Assembly: GCA_002358965.1 (NCBI GenBank)
Contig: DEPW01000104.1
Coordinates: 5,188 to 19,658, forward strand
DNA from: Bacteroidales bacterium UBA3382
GTDB lineage: Bacteria > Bacteroidota > Bacteroidia > Bacteroidales > UBA932
Direction of reading: 5' to 3'
Length of the DNA: 14,471 nt
Part shown: one piece after another, positions 1 to 6,333 of the stretch
Numbering within the stretch: position 1 is the stretch's first letter
Layout: each line of letters opens with the position of its first letter
The notes under the pieces: generated by a model
Database searches by the model: none
What the model saw: only the letters and a program-made list of their open reading frames with translations
What the model was told of the DNA's origin: nothing
Program-made: the position numbers and the translations under genes

Positions 1-23
1 CGAATCAAAACTGAACCCTCTGC

Positions 24-37
24 CATGCGCTCGCATG
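24..37. repeat. Short palindrome CATGCG-CT-CGCATG
   Basis: Six-base arms separated by two bases. It overlaps the inner end of the left 19-bp arm, so the half-site CGCATG occurs three times around the inverted repeat (minus-strand reading at 24-29, plus-strand at 32-37 and 162-167). It could be a protein-binding half-site set, or coincidence. Confidence 0.5.
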
Positions 38-132
38 ACTAACTAATTAACTGTCAATATTTTACTAAAATACCACCATGGACAAGGGTAGGAAAAATGT
101 CACCCTGAGCCATCCTGATATTTCAGCAATTA

Positions 133-145
133 ACTGATTATCAGT
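133..145. repeat. Palindrome ACTGAT-T-ATCAGT
   Basis: Perfect 6-base arms around a single central base, inside the segment bounded by the 19-bp inverted repeat. The adjoining nonamer AATTAACTG (128-136) also occurs at 45-53 in the same orientation, near the other end of the segment. This is a plausible dimeric regulator site; no ligand can be named. Confidence 0.4.
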
Positions 146-253
146 CTCTTCACAGAAGCGCCGCATGGCAGAGAGTTCAGAATTTCGTAGCGGAATCATT
201 TCCACAAATACCGGATAGCCTGCGATTACCACTGACCGCACTCCGATGGGGGA

Positions 254-290
254 CAAAAAGAAGAGAGTGAGTACCGAGACACCCACTCTC
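254..290 (-). terminator. Intrinsic terminator, leftward
   Basis: Read on the minus strand, GAGAGUGGGUG pairs with UACUCACUCUC across a 6-base loop UCUCGG. This gives an 11-bp stem including two G-U pairs, followed at once by the U-rich tail UUCUUUUUG. Stem, tight loop and U tract fit a rho-independent terminator. It lies about 130 bases past the sdaA stop codon and is the first good terminator for the dnaX-lptB-sdaA set. It would also end any transcript from the sigma-54-like promoter just upstream. The plus-strand reading has no U tract after the stem. Confidence 0.72.
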
Positions 291-339
291 ATCGTATATA
301 CTAACCTATCTTATTATGAAAACAATCCGAAAAAACACT

Positions 340-356
340 TGCCAATTGCGTGCCAA
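340..356 (-). promoter_or_regulatory. Sigma-54-like -24/-12 promoter candidate
   Basis: The minus strand reads TTGGCACG-CAAT-TGGCA. The -24 part matches the RpoN consensus TTGGCACG in all eight positions. The -12 part is TGGCA against TTGCA, and the GG and GC dinucleotides sit exactly 10 bases apart as required. Transcription would start near 329 and run leftward into the terminator at 254-290, giving an RNA of about 75 bases. RpoN is known in Bacteroidales, but no RpoN or activator gene lies in this window. A chance match cannot be excluded. Confidence 0.4.
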
Positions 357-359
357 TCT

Positions 360-409
360 CGCAAACCCCGCAGCAAAATCGCAAAAAAATATTGATTACC
401 CGCAAAAAA
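360..409. repeat. Three CGCAAA(A)n units in helical phase
   Basis: CGCAAA begins at 360, 380 and 401, spaced 20 and 21 bp, about two helical turns. The second and third units are followed by runs of A. Phased A-tracts of this kind can curve DNA, and these lie directly upstream of the -24 element of the sigma-54-like promoter. They also fall in the 3' untranslated stretch after sdaA, so they could simply be AT-rich trailer sequence. Confidence 0.45.
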
Positions 410-421
410 TTGTCAAAAGCC

Positions 422-1624
422 CTAAACCAGCCTCTTGGCCAGTCCGCCCTGGGATGTCTCTTTGTAAAGGCTCGGAATATCTTTGCCTGTCTGCTGCATT
501 ACATCCACGACATCGTCGAAACTTACACGGTGCCTCCCGTCGGAAAAATTGGAATAAGTATTGGCATCCAACGCCCTCGCTGCCGCAAAGGCATTCCTTT
601 CGATACATGGAATCTGCACCATTCCGCCCACAGGGTCGCAAGTAAGCCCGAGATGGTGCTCCAGACCCATCTCGGCGGCGTATTCGATCTGGGAAGGCGT
701 ACCTCCGAACAATTGGCTCGCGGCGGCGGCGGCCATCGCACAGGCTACGCCCACTTCGCCCTGACAGCCCACTGCTGCCCCGGACACGGATGCATTCGTC
801 CTGACGACATTGCCGAAAAGGCCTGCAGTAGCCATCGCATGGAGAATCTTCTTGTCGGAAAACTCCCGGCTCTTCTTAAGATGGAACAGCACGGCCGGCA
901 ACACTCCCGAAGAGCCGCAAGTAGGAGCAGTCACTATCTCCCCACCGCAGGCGTTTTCCTCCGAAACGGCAAGGGCGTACGAATAGACCAGCCCGCGTCC
1001 GCGGACCGCATTGTTGTAACCCACGGCCTTGATATAGTATTCGCCGGCCTTCCTTCTCAAGCCCAGCCCGCCCGGTATCACTCCCTCGGTATCAAGACCT
1101 CTGTGCACTGCCTCCTGCATCTTCTTCCAAGCCTCGTTAAGATAGTCCCAGATATCTTCGTCCTCGAACTTCGACACATACTCCCAATACGAGCAACCGG
1201 TATCTATGCACCATTGATAGATATCGTTTATCCAATCCTTGTCATAGAGATTCACCATCTTCCGTTCATCCCACACATCGTCGGCAAGCGCACCGCCGCC
1301 CGTACTGTACACCGTCCATGTACGGAATGCCTGGCCTTCAGAATCAATGGCCTTGAACACCATCCCGTTAGGATGCAGGGGAAGATTGGTTTCGGGAAAC
1401 CATGATATGTCCGTAGGAGCATAGGCTTCAAGGACATCTATGATCGCGACATCCGTCATATGCCCTTTGCCGGTAGCAGCCAGCGAACCGTAAAGCTCTA
1501 CTTCGAACCGCGAAGCATGCTTGGTGTCTTTTTCCAAAAACATTTGCGCAGCCCTCATCGGCCCCATGGTATGGCTGCTCGACGGGCCGCGCCCTATGCG
1601 GTAAATATTCTTTATCGAATCCAT
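422..1624 (-). CDS. sdaA: L-serine ammonia-lyase, iron-sulfur-dependent, single chain
   Basis: Deaminates L-serine to pyruvate and ammonia in the cytosol using a [4Fe-4S] cluster. The 400-residue protein has the beta domain first (about 1-150, opening with the conserved GPSSSHTMGP at 13-22) and then the alpha domain (about 165-395, with TAPTCGSSG at 232-240). Cys287, Cys329 and Cys340 have the same spacing (42 and 11) as the three cluster ligands of the Legionella pneumophila enzyme (Cys343, 385, 396). The start is secure because the conserved N-terminal motif follows closely. The chain ends GGLAKRLV and has no C-terminal cysteine, unlike the Legionella enzyme, where the terminal Cys enters the active site. 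It follows lptB by 7 bp and is probably co-transcribed with dnaX and lptB; the link is likely positional rather than functional. Confidence 0.95.
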   Translation of the reverse strand: MDSIKNIYRIGRGPSSSHTMGPMRAAQMFLEKDTKHASRFEVELYGSLAATGKGHMTDVAIIDVLEAYAPTDISWFPETNLPLHPNGMVFKAIDSEGQAFRTWTVYSTGGGALADDVWDERKMVNLYDKDWINDIYQWCIDTGCSYWEYVSKFEDEDIWDYLNEAWKKMQEAVHRGLDTEGVIPGGLGLRRKAGEYYIKAVGYNNAVRGRGLVYSYALAVSEENACGGEIVTAPTCGSSGVLPAVLFHLKKSREFSDKKILHAMATAGLFGNVVRTNASVSGAAVGCQGEVGVACAMAAAAASQLFGGTPSQIEYAAEMGLEHHLGLTCDPVGGMVQIPCIERNAFAAARALDANTYSNFSDGRHRVSFDDVVDVMQQTGKDIPSLYKETSQGGLAKRLV

Positions 1625-1631
1625 CTCTGAA

Positions 1632-2384
1632 TCATTTGTTCCTGTTAGGGTTCAACACGGCCTTTCTCAACTCGAAGTTGGTCCCGAGATACTTGCGACG
1701 CACATCTTCATTGGCGGCAAGTTCCTCGGCAGTACCGCTTTCAAGGATATTGCCCTCGTAAAGGAGATAGGCGCGATCGGTTATGGCGAGAGTCTCGTGG
1801 ACATTGTGGTCCGTAATGATGATACCGATATTTTTGTATTTGAGCTTTGCTATGATGTGCTGTATGTCCTCGACAGCTATCGGGTCGACTCCGGCGAAAG
1901 GCTCATCAAGCAGGATGAATTTCGGATCGATTGCCAGAGCGCGCGCGATTTCGCACCTGCGCCGTTCGCCTCCGGACAGCTGTATGCCGTAACTCTTACG
2001 GACTTTGTGAAGTCCGAACTCGTCAATCAGAGACTCCAGACGCTCTCTTCTCTCTTCTTTGCTGAAATGCGACATCTCCATTACCGACATGATATTCGCC
2101 TCGACGCTCATCTTCCTGAACACCGAAGCCTCCTGCGCCAGATAGCCCAGGCCGCACTGCGCCCGCTTGTACATAGGCATATTGGTAATTTCCATGTCGT
2201 CGAGGAAAATCTTCCCTCCGTTGGGTTTGATAAGCCCGGTAATCATATAGAAACTCGTGGTCTTTCCGGCGCCGTTCGGACCGAGCAGTCCCACGATCTC
2301 GCCTTGTTCGACATCGAAAGACACACCTTTCACGACAGTGCGCATCCCGTATTTCTTAACAAGGTCCCTGCAATACAATCTCAT
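1632..2384 (-). CDS. lptB: LPS export ABC transporter ATP-binding protein
   Basis: Cytoplasmic ATPase that drives the LptB2FG(C) machine extracting lipopolysaccharide from the inner membrane toward the outer membrane. In 250 residues it shows Walker A GPNGAGKTT (35-43), Q-loop Gln84, signature LSGGE (136-140), Walker B ILLDEP (157-162) and switch His193 in ITDHNV. The length is normal for LptB and the C-terminal LGTNFEL region is typical. I choose the ATG at 2384; an in-frame TTG at 2393 would add three residues (MWI) that the family does not need. There is no strong Shine-Dalgarno sequence. The gene lies 38 bp after dnaX. LptF, LptG and LptC partners are not in the window. Confidence 0.93.
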   Translation of the reverse strand: MRLYCRDLVKKYGMRTVVKGVSFDVEQGEIVGLLGPNGAGKTTSFYMITGLIKPNGGKIFLDDMEITNMPMYKRAQCGLGYLAQEASVFRKMSVEANIMSVMEMSHFSKEERRERLESLIDEFGLHKVRKSYGIQLSGGERRRCEIARALAIDPKFILLDEPFAGVDPIAVEDIQHIIAKLKYKNIGIIITDHNVHETLAITDRAYLLYEGNILESGTAEELAANEDVRRKYLGTNFELRKAVLNPNRNK

Positions 2385-2422
2385 TATCCACAAACAAATT
2401 TATTCGGTTAAAACATATCGGC

Positions 2423-4144
2423 TCATTTCAGATCAAGCCCCAGGTCGTCACACAAATTCCGCACCTCTTCGGACTTTTCCATCATGTATTTCGCCTTTTC
2501 CGACGGCATATAGAGATGCTGTTCCTTCTTTTCGGTTTCAGGAATCTCCTCTATCAGAAGAGTGACCGACCGAGTACCGAAGCCGGAACGCAGCCTGTCT
2601 TCCAGGACTTTCTGCAACTTGGACTGCATCCACATCTTCTGAGCCTCATTCAGCACATAGAAGCGGACGAAATGCCTGCCGTCCTCTTCGCTCATATCGA
2701 CCCTTGCGGAAGAGAGGGCCGAATACAGGTTTTTCTTTTGACGGTAATCCTCGGCGACTTCCTTAAGAATGGCCTTCACTGCATCGAGCGTGATTTCTTT
2801 CCCTCCCCGAGCATCACGGGAAGCATCCTGCTCCTTTTCCTGAATAGCGGCAGGCCCGCGTTCCGAAGTCTCGAGCAGAGAAGATATCGAGTGCTTCTTT
2901 CTCGCCGGCTGAAGCCTTGCCTGAGACTGCTCGCGCTCATCGGAGACAGGCTGTGCAGCCTCTGCAGGAGCGCTTTCAGCAGTCCTTGCGGCAGACTGCA
3001 CGACAGTCCGGCCGGCAGACTGCACCGAAGCGGTCTGAACCGAAGCGGTCTGAACTCCCAGGCCGGAGAGTTTCATCAGCGAAAACTCAATCAGCAGCCG
3101 CTGATTGACACTCGAACGGTAGGCGGCTTCGCATTTCACGGTAGTTTCCAGAGCCGAATAGAGATATTGCAACGGCAACGAGCAGGCCTGCTCCCTGTAA
3201 CGCTGCCTTAAAGAGTCAGGCAACTCGATAAGCGATGCGGCCGAACCGTTCCTGCTCACGATCAGATCCCTGAAATGCCGGCTGAGACCGGATATGAAAT
3301 ACAGCGCATTGAACCCTTTGGAAAGCACTTCGTCGAAAAGCAGCAGGGCCGATGCGTAATCCGCAGCCTTGAAAAAGTCGGTCAATCTGAAATAATAGTC
3401 GTAATCAAGCACATTCAGATTGGAAATCACATCTTCGTATGCCACTTCCTTTCCGCAGAAAGCCACTGTCTGGTCGAACAATGTCAGAGCATCCCTCATG
3501 GCTCCGTCGGCCTTCATGGCTATGATGTGCAGGGCCTCGTCGCCTATGACGACCTGCTCTTTCGAGGCTATCGAACGGAGATTGCGTACAATGTCCTCTA
3601 TGCTGATCCTGTTGAAATCGTATGTCTGGCAACGTGAAAGGATAGTCGGCAGTATCTTGTGCTTTTCGGTAGTGGCAAGGATGAAGACCGCATGCGCAGG
3701 AGGCTCTTCCAGCGTCTTAAGGAAAGCGTTGAAAGCCGCCTGCGACAACATGTGCACCTCATCTATGATGTATACGCTGTATTTACCGATCTGGGGAGGA
3801 ATCCTCACCTTGTCCATCAGTTGCTTTATGTCCTCAACGCCGTTGTTCGAAGCAGCATCCAGCTCATGTATGCAATACGAACGGCCTTCGTCGAACGAAA
3901 CGCACGATTCGCACTGTCCGCACGGCTCCATGTCTGCGGTAGGATTCAGGCAATTGATCGTCTTTGCGAAAATCCTCGCGGTACTGGTCTTGCCCACGCC
4001 TCGCGGGCCACAGAAAAGATATGCGTGCGCCAACTGTCCTCTGATTATCGAATTTTTCAGAGTCTTGGCTATATTGTCCTGTCCTATCAGGCCGCCGAAA
4101 TTGTCCGGCCTGTATTTCCGCGCCGATACTATATATTGCTCCAT
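2423..4144 (-). CDS. dnaX: DNA polymerase III subunit gamma/tau
   Basis: ATPase of the clamp loader that opens the beta clamp at primed sites. In 573 residues: AAA+ domain with Walker A GPRGVGKT (46-53), a zinc module of Cys65, Cys75, Cys78 and Cys81, the IHELDAASNNGV segment (92-103), Walker B DEVH (128-131) and sensor/arginine-finger SRC (170-172). A low-complexity linker near 370-440 contains imperfect VQTAS pentapeptide repeats. A C-terminal domain of Bacteroidota type follows (about 455-573). I see no A-rich slippery sequence like that which makes gamma in E. coli, so a single full-length product is likely. It is head-to-head with the exported-protein gene at 4206 and heads the dnaX-lptB-sdaA set. 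Confidence 0.96.
   Translation of the reverse strand: MEQYIVSARKYRPDNFGGLIGQDNIAKTLKNSIIRGQLAHAYLFCGPRGVGKTSTARIFAKTINCLNPTADMEPCGQCESCVSFDEGRSYCIHELDAASNNGVEDIKQLMDKVRIPPQIGKYSVYIIDEVHMLSQAAFNAFLKTLEEPPAHAVFILATTEKHKILPTILSRCQTYDFNRISIEDIVRNLRSIASKEQVVIGDEALHIIAMKADGAMRDALTLFDQTVAFCGKEVAYEDVISNLNVLDYDYYFRLTDFFKAADYASALLLFDEVLSKGFNALYFISGLSRHFRDLIVSRNGSAASLIELPDSLRQRYREQACSLPLQYLYSALETTVKCEAAYRSSVNQRLLIEFSLMKLSGLGVQTASVQTASVQSAGRTVVQSAARTAESAPAEAAQPVSDEREQSQARLQPARKKHSISSLLETSERGPAAIQEKEQDASRDARGGKEITLDAVKAILKEVAEDYRQKKNLYSALSSARVDMSEEDGRHFVRFYVLNEAQKMWMQSKLQKVLEDRLRSGFGTRSVTLLIEEIPETEKKEQHLYMPSEKAKYMMEKSEEVRNLCDDLGLDLK
3024..3053. repeat. 15-bp tandem repeat, two copies, in dnaX linker
   Basis: The unit ACCGAAGCGGTCTGA (plus-strand reading) occurs twice without gap at 3024-3038 and 3039-3053. 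It codes, on the minus strand, for the SVQTA pentapeptide repeats; a third, diverged unit follows as VQSAG. The unit length is a multiple of three, so copy-number change would keep the frame. It lies in the flexible linker between the ATPase and C-terminal domains. Confidence 0.9.
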
Positions 4145-4146
4145 AA

Positions 4147-4179
4147 TTTTACAAAAGTATGAAAAAATCCTTAATTTTG
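4147..4179 (+). promoter_or_regulatory. Bacteroidota-type promoter for the exported-protein operon
   Basis: TAATTTTG at 4172-4179 fits the -7 consensus TAnnTTTG exactly. TTTT at 4147-4150, 21 bases upstream, is close to the -33 TTTG. Transcription would begin near 4185, about 20 bases before the ATG at 4206. The short AT-rich gap between the two divergent genes is where promoters are expected. Confidence 0.5.
4152..4159 (-). promoter_or_regulatory. Possible -7 element for dnaX
   Basis: The minus strand reads TACTTTTG, an exact TAnnTTTG. No TTTG is present at -33, and the start of transcription would be only a few bases before the dnaX ATG at 4144. This makes it a weak candidate; the dnaX promoter could instead lie inside the neighbouring gene. 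Confidence 0.25.
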
Positions 4180-4205
4180 CCTCTCATTCGAAAAAAACAG
4201 CGAAA

Positions 4206-5060
4206 ATGAGACTGCGCAACATACTCTTGGCACTGATAGCCGCGCTCGCCGCCGTCCCGGCAGCGGGACAGGCCGAACTTATGACGAAAAAACGCGACAT
4301 CGGCGATGTTTCGAGCATGATTACGAAGGTGGTCGTATCGGGCGACGACGCGTTCCTCAACCTCATACTCGAAGACGAGATCGAACGCAACTGGACGGTT
4401 TCCCCATACGAATTCTGCGACATGGACGAATTCGACAGGCTGAAATGCGACACGAACTATTTTTTCCTGATACGGACAAAAGGCCTGTACAAGAACGAAG
4501 ATTCGCCTTCGATCGAATTCCTCTCGCTGTTGCGCGGAGGGCCTCAAGCTGAAAAGGGACTTGACAAAATGCTCGAAGTGATATCCCTGCCGTTCAGGGC
4601 AGTGGACGACAGGCAGGACCGCTACATAGCCTTCCTCCCGGCCTTCGTCAACATCATCCAGGAGCACATTCCGAGAGTCACCAAATCCGATTTGTCCGCC
4701 TACACGGCCATGGGGACATACTCAAGAAGCATGTATGAAAGTTCAGGTGAAAGGATACTTTTCTGCGACACGGATCTCGCCGCCGAGACCGACTCCGCCG
4801 CCATTGCCAGATATTTCGACTGCGACATGGCCGTCACAGGCGCCGACGAGATAGAAGAGGCCCTCGCCGCGATGGAACCCGGGACGATCGTATCCTACAC
4901 GATTGTTCCGGAGAACGGGAAATTCTGTTTCAAAATGCTTGTTTCGACCGAAGACTACAGTCTGAGGTATTTTAAGAAGCACCGCCTGTCACCGAACAAA
5001 GCCGGTTTTCTCAAATCCGACCTGAGAAACATTTCGATAGCGCGTAAAAATGGCAAATGA
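4206..5060 (+). CDS. Exported protein of unknown function
   Basis: A 284-residue protein I do not recognise. The start at 4206 gives a clean signal peptide: MRLRN, a hydrophobic core ILLALIAALAAVP, and an AAGQA cleavage region near residue 23. There is no cysteine at the cleavage point, so it is probably periplasmic rather than lipid-anchored. The mature part is acidic and mixed alpha/beta in appearance, with NWTVSPYEFCDMDEF (62-76) and a second segment DTNYFFLIRTKG (82-93). Cysteines are at 71, 81, 187, 206 and 241. No transmembrane span follows the signal. The open frame extends far upstream to 3420 but only as antisense of dnaX. The stop overlaps the start of the M16 peptidase gene by 11 bp, suggesting translational coupling. 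Confidence 0.8.
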   Translation: MRLRNILLALIAALAAVPAAGQAELMTKKRDIGDVSSMITKVVVSGDDAFLNLILEDEIERNWTVSPYEFCDMDEFDRLKCDTNYFFLIRTKGLYKNEDSPSIEFLSLLRGGPQAEKGLDKMLEVISLPFRAVDDRQDRYIAFLPAFVNIIQEHIPRVTKSDLSAYTAMGTYSRSMYESSGERILFCDTDLAAETDSAAIARYFDCDMAVTGADEIEEALAAMEPGTIVSYTIVPENGKFCFKMLVSTEDYSLRYFKKHRLSPNKAGFLKSDLRNISIARKNGK

Positions 5061-6315
5061 CAAGATATCCACGGCCGTCCTGTCCTGTGGCTTAAGGGTG
5101 GCCTTCAAAAGGACTTTCTCCGATGTGGCGTACTGCGCCATTACCATAAGGAGCGGCACCCGCGACGAAGAAAAGCCGGGGAGCGGCATAGCCCATTTCA
5201 CCGAACACCTGCTGTTCAAGGGCACGGAAAAAAAGAGCGCCCAAGCCATCAACAACTATCTTGAACGCTCTGGGGGCGAACTCAACGCGTTCACTACCAA
5301 AGAAGAGACCGTAATACACGCCACTCTGCTCAAAGAAGAGCTTTCCAAAGGGATTTCGCTCTTGCTCGAACTCGCCTACAAATCGCTTTTCCGCGAAAAC
5401 GACATCAACACTGAGAAGAATGTAATCATCGACGAGATACAGTCCTACAAAGACTCGCCTCCCGATGCCATATACGACCATTTCGAAGAACTGTTGCTCA
5501 AAGGGACCCCGTTAGCCCCGCAAATACTCGGTTCCATAAGGAATGTCCGGACGGCAAAAAGGAAAGACATCGAAAAGTATGTGAAAGACAATTTCCGCAG
5601 CGACCGTTCGGTCCTGTCGATAGTCGCCGACATTGACGAAAAGCTGCTCATGCGCAAAATCGCCAAAGCCGCATCGGGACTGGGCATTGACGGCAGCATA
5701 GCCTCGAACAGCCGCCCCACAGCATCCCCCTACCCGTTGGCCCGGGGCCTGAAGGAAGGGGAGCGTTTCGACATATCCATCAACAAGAGGAACCATCAGG
5801 CCAATTGCATAATCGGCTGCACAGGCTATCCAATAGGCGACGAACGGCAAAGAATCGCCCTCGTGCTGATCTGCAACATCCTCGGAGGCCCGGCAGCAAG
5901 TTCATTACTGAACACCGAATTACGCGAAAAGAGAGGCTGGGTCTATGGAGTCGACATGACCTACACCCCCTACGCCGACAACGGCGTAGTCGCGGTTTCG
6001 TTCGGATGCGACAAAGAGAAAATCGGTTGTTGCTGCGATGCCGTCATGGCCATCCTGAAAAGGTTCAGGGAAAAGCCGCTGAACGATACCGCGCTCAAAG
6101 CCGCGAAGAAACAGCTCAAAGGCCAGCTGCTCATATCCTCCGACAACGGCGAACAGAGATGCCTCGCCATAGGGAAGAATTTCCTTTTGTCGGGGACGAG
6201 CGCGGACGAAACCAGGGGCCAGAAGATACTCGAATCGCTCACTGCCGGCGAAGTAGCCGAATGTGCAAGGGAAATCCTCGCCGAAGAGCGGCTTTCAAGG
6301 CTCATCTACATTTGA
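5050..6315 (+). CDS. M16 family zinc peptidase (single-domain-pair, about 420 residues)
   Basis: Zinc metallopeptidase of the pitrilysin/mitochondrial-processing-peptidase family. The inverted zinc motif HFTEH is at 49-53 (HxxEH), and Glu129 in NVIIDEIQ is 76 residues further on, the spacing of the third ligand in mitochondrial processing peptidase beta. It should therefore be catalytic. The C-terminal half has the family segment LREKRGWVYG (near 293-302). No signal peptide is seen, so it is probably cytosolic. The 421-residue length matches the short bacterial M16B type. It overlaps the upstream exported-protein gene by 11 bp and is followed 18 bp later by a methyltransferase gene. Its substrate is unknown. 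Confidence 0.9.
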   Translation: MANDKISTAVLSCGLRVAFKRTFSDVAYCAITIRSGTRDEEKPGSGIAHFTEHLLFKGTEKKSAQAINNYLERSGGELNAFTTKEETVIHATLLKEELSKGISLLLELAYKSLFRENDINTEKNVIIDEIQSYKDSPPDAIYDHFEELLLKGTPLAPQILGSIRNVRTAKRKDIEKYVKDNFRSDRSVLSIVADIDEKLLMRKIAKAASGLGIDGSIASNSRPTASPYPLARGLKEGERFDISINKRNHQANCIIGCTGYPIGDERQRIALVLICNILGGPAASSLLNTELREKRGWVYGVDMTYTPYADNGVVAVSFGCDKEKIGCCCDAVMAILKRFREKPLNDTALKAAKKQLKGQLLISSDNGEQRCLAIGKNFLLSGTSADETRGQKILESLTAGEVAECAREILAEERLSRLIYI

Positions 6316-6333
6316 AACCATATATTTCACGCC

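Larger units (their letters stand above)
11..180. repeat. Inverted repeat pair, 19-bp arms, 132-bp spacer
   Basis: The arm at 11-29 is the reverse complement of the arm at 162-180 with 18 of 19 positions matching; the mismatch pairs positions 17 and 174. Such a match this close together is very unlikely by chance. The arms begin CGCATGGCAGAG when read toward the outside. No clear target-site duplication flanks the arms in the visible sequence, and there is no transposase. Inverted repeats of this size and spacing are known in Bacteroidales as the borders of invertible promoters, but no perfect TAnnTTTG box is present in the spacer, so this reading is only a hypothesis. A MITE-like remnant or a long-stem RNA are alternatives. 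Confidence 0.85.
1..421. other. Gene-free left end, structured non-coding DNA
   Basis: No convincing protein gene lies left of the sdaA stop codon. The only sizeable open frame (minus strand, 65-292) begins inside a strong terminator hairpin and matches no family I recognise, so I do not call it. The stretch is more AT-rich than the genes. From left to right it holds a 19-bp inverted repeat pair (11-29 and 162-180), a small palindrome (133-145), an intrinsic terminator reading leftward (254-290), a sigma-54-like promoter reading leftward (340-356), and three CGCAAA units spaced 20-21 bp (360-409). What lies left of position 1 cannot be seen and may decide the role of the repeat. Confidence 0.7.

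Noticed and set aside
78..137. 19-residue plus-strand frame MDKGRKNVTLSHPDISAIN
   Set aside because: No ribosome site, no promoter, and this length arises readily by chance.
65..292. 75-codon minus-strand open frame
   Set aside because: Its first codons lie inside the terminator hairpin at 254-290, codon choice differs from the neighbouring genes, and no family is recognisable.
350..1405. 351-codon plus-strand open frame
   Set aside because: Runs antisense through sdaA, whose protein has every family motif; the antisense product is rich in His, Arg and Pro and resembles nothing known.
2395..2402. TAAATTTG on the minus strand as a promoter for lptB
   Set aside because: It fits TAnnTTTG but has no -33 element and would start transcription almost at the lptB start codon. 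Read-through from dnaX is simpler.
2423..3300. Programmed frameshift in dnaX producing a gamma form
   Set aside because: No A-rich heptamer with a following hairpin was seen in the coding strand of the linker region.
3420..4205. Upstream extension of the exported-protein frame to 3420
   Set aside because: The extra 262 codons are antisense of dnaX; starting at 4206 gives a textbook signal peptide and a promoter just upstream.
4159..4209. 16-codon frame MKKSLILPLIRKKQRK ending in an ATGA overlap with the gene at 4206
   Set aside because: It looks like a leader peptide, but the better promoter box (4172-4179) lies within it, so it would not be transcribed in full.
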